Made by a program: the position numbers and the translations under genes. Below the pieces are notes generated by a model that was not told the origin of the DNA, did no database searches, and worked only from the letters and a program-made list of their open reading frames with translations. A stretch of 64,000 bases of DNA from Phylloscopus collybita (lineage: Eukaryota > Chordata > Aves > Passeriformes > Phylloscopidae), in NCBI GenBank assembly GCA_027886175.1, contig JAJNNQ010000126.1, positions 930,001 to 994,000 of the forward strand, in the 5' to 3' direction. Positions 61,882 through 64,000 of the stretch are shown piece by piece (positions within the stretch are counted from its first letter, which is position 1; every line of letters begins with the position of its first letter).

Positions 61882-64000
61882 GTAAGTTTGTTCTTAATAC
61901 TGTCCTCTGCGTACTGAGAATGTTTCTGATATGGGTGAGAGCTGTACTAGGGGCATAAAGTTACTAAATTCGTAAAATTGTTTGCTTCTTATAATTGCCA
62001 CAATCTCACCATGTTTCAGTGAAATATTTCTTTCTTGTGAATATAAAGATGTCATAGTTTAGATTTCTGTTATCTTAGATGTGATATAGCAATTCAGTTC
62101 ATGTTTCTTGAAATGTAACTGAGCTTGCTGCCAGCTTATATACCTAAAAACTGGAACACAGTAAACGTCTGACTTAAGAACTATTGCAGTGCCCTGATTG
62201 CATCAATGAAATGCTTCTGTTAGCTGATTTTCTACACCCCACCCCCTGTATGCACACATATGCACAGCCCTTCAGGGAATGCATAAGGCATTCACGTAAA
62301 GAGCTTCTGTGGTGTATAGAACTTCATAGTATCATAAAATCATGGAATGATCTCGGAAGAGACCTTAAAGATGATCTAATTACAGTGAGAAGTTTTACTT
62401 GCATGTATTTTTGATTTTGTAAATACCTTGTGGTAGTCATGATTTGTGCCTATGATGTTTTGATTTCTCTGAAACTCTTTCCCAGGCACTGTTCTGTCAA
62501 CAAGAGACATGTTTTCCTAACCATATCCTATGTTTTGCATTCCTTTCGCTAGGAGGGACCTTTTCTTGATGTCCCTCTGATGACCAATGTAGTCAAAGAA
62601 GTTTGTCTTTCTTCCACTCCTTGGGTGGGTTCTTTGTAAAACAGTATAAAGGGAAATTCCTGGGTAATAAAGAGAAATTGGAATCATTTCAGCCTTCTGA
62701 AAAATTCGGAGTCTATGTCGTTAATCTTGAACAGCGCCACCCTGTTTTGTTACACATCTTCCATAAAATACATATATTTGTATTATATACATCATTATAT
62801 AAATATACTATGCATATATTTGTATAATTTTTACTTAGTTCAAGGTGAAGATGTTTTTCTGTCTGTTCTTTCATAATACGATTTTCTCCAATGTTGTAGT
62901 AATTTTCCTGGTCTGCTCAAAAACTAGAAAAACATAAAATATATATTTGAATACTAAAAATGGGTATGGGTGTCAGTTCAGAAAGAAATCCAGCTTCTCT
63001 CGGCTGACTCCTCTTATAAAATAATCTACCAGTTACTGTTCAGGATCATTTGCTTTTTCCATATCATTCCTTCTCCAGGTATTCAAGTTACAGACTAAAG
63101 ACTAGAGAAAATTATTAATTTCTTAGCTTTTTCCTATTGTCTTGCCAGTTGTGAAGCTGCTTTACTATGAATTCTGTTAATGACCAATGTTCCTAATGAA
63201 AGTAGAAACAAATCTTGGAGTGGCAGGTATTCTTTGAATTTCAGGTTGTAGATGTCATGCTTACTTCTTTGTTCATAGGAGTTTTCAGTGGAGTACAATG
63301 GAGCTAGCTAAGGAATATATTCCAGCTCCATTTGGTTTGCTATCGTAGGGTTGTTCAGTGATGGTTTGTGTGGTAATTTTTTGAGGGAGGTAGGGGTTGT
63401 TCGTTTTCAAGCAGTTACTCTTTAATTTTTCCTTATAGGAAATGCATGTGGATTAGTAGCTCAAGTATGGCTCAGCTTTAAGTGATGCTTGAAGGGATTA
63501 TTGGGCATGTATGAACTCTGAAGATTAGTAGCAACTGATGAACTGTGTTCTTGCCTAAGTGTTGCTGTTCCGCATGTGTTTGGTGCCCTTCTGTTTGAAT
63601 TGTTGGATCCTTATAGCTGTCTGACCTCGGTCTGGTACCCACTGGATTCTTACTACTAGTGAGATGTAAAGATGTTAGTTCCTACCTAGACTGCCTTCTT
63701 AGCATGAGTTGGTAGGTAGAGATTAGAGCTCCTCTTTCTGAGTACATGGTTTTGCAGTTCAAGCACTATTAATCTAATGAGTCAATTGCAAATAACATTT
63801 TAGGAATTCTGAGAGCAAGATGAGCAAGTACATCAAAATGGCATCAGAGAAGATTTAATGCAGTATTCACTCTCCGTTGTGGTCTCTAGCATCTAGTGCT
63901 AATCACACAAAAGGTGATACTTTTTGCCTCCCAGATGGAGGCAAGCTGAATAATCCCATCTTCAGAAGTCACCTTGCTGAGGAGAATGAGCACGTGACTT
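61882..64000 (+). other. TNPO1: Start of TNPO1 intron 4 (runs off the window)
   Basis: At least 2.1 kb of intron with no exon matching the next TNPO1 segment. Apart from a short CR1 remnant at 62,327 and a TATA-rich stretch near 62,765-62,825 it appears unique. Confidence 0.85.
62322..62386 (-). repeat. Short CR1 3' remnant, minus orientation
   Basis: CATAGTATCATAAAATCATGG followed by GAAGAGACCTTAAAGATG is the decayed 3' tail of CR1 in reverse complement. Only about 65 bases remain. Confidence 0.7.

Overview
The window looks like nuclear DNA from a bird, probably a songbird or close relative. The evidence is the dominance of CR1 LINE fragments (3' ends related to ATTCTATGATTCT), LTRs with TGTCC...GGACA-type ends flanked by 5-bp target duplications, compact CpG-island promoters, and one multi-exon vertebrate gene. 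There is no bacterial or phage gene. Nearly all long open frames are chance frames, antisense readings of CR1, or readings of CpG islands.

Layout. Bases 1-14,500 are AT-rich and without a recognisable gene; they hold two CR1 pieces and homopolymers. At 14.5-14.94 kb lies a pyrimidine microsatellite, a TATA box and a possible orphan first exon with a good splice donor. From 16.0 to 23.5 kb there is a pile-up of retroelements: two clean solo LTRs with target duplications, further LTR-like pieces, a 61-bp tandem repeat, a decayed retroelement-like coding stretch and a CR1 piece. At 23.6-24.45 kb a CpG island carries the upstream promoter and probable first exon of TNPO1 (transportin-1, also called karyopherin/importin beta-2), followed by a (GGAT)n microsatellite.

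From 24 kb to the right edge the window is the 5' part of TNPO1 on the plus strand. Intron 1 is about 17.8 kb. Exon 2 (41,782-41,895) lies inside a second CpG island and carries the ATG of the shorter isoform. Intron 2 (41,896-44,439) has textbook U12-type signals for the minor spliceosome. Exon 3 is 44,440-44,515. Intron 3 is about 17.2 kb and loaded with CR1. Exon 4 is 61,732-61,881, and the window ends in intron 4. The coding exons join in phase and give the first ~110 residues, the N-terminal HEAT repeats that bind RanGTP. The rest of the gene lies beyond 64,000.

I found no undescribed molecular system. The points most worth a second look are the U12 intron, the two-island and two-start architecture, an RFX X-box in the promoter, the orphan TATA/exon unit at 14.6 kb, and a 389-bp tract of near identity between two CR1 copies in intron 3 that looks like gene conversion.
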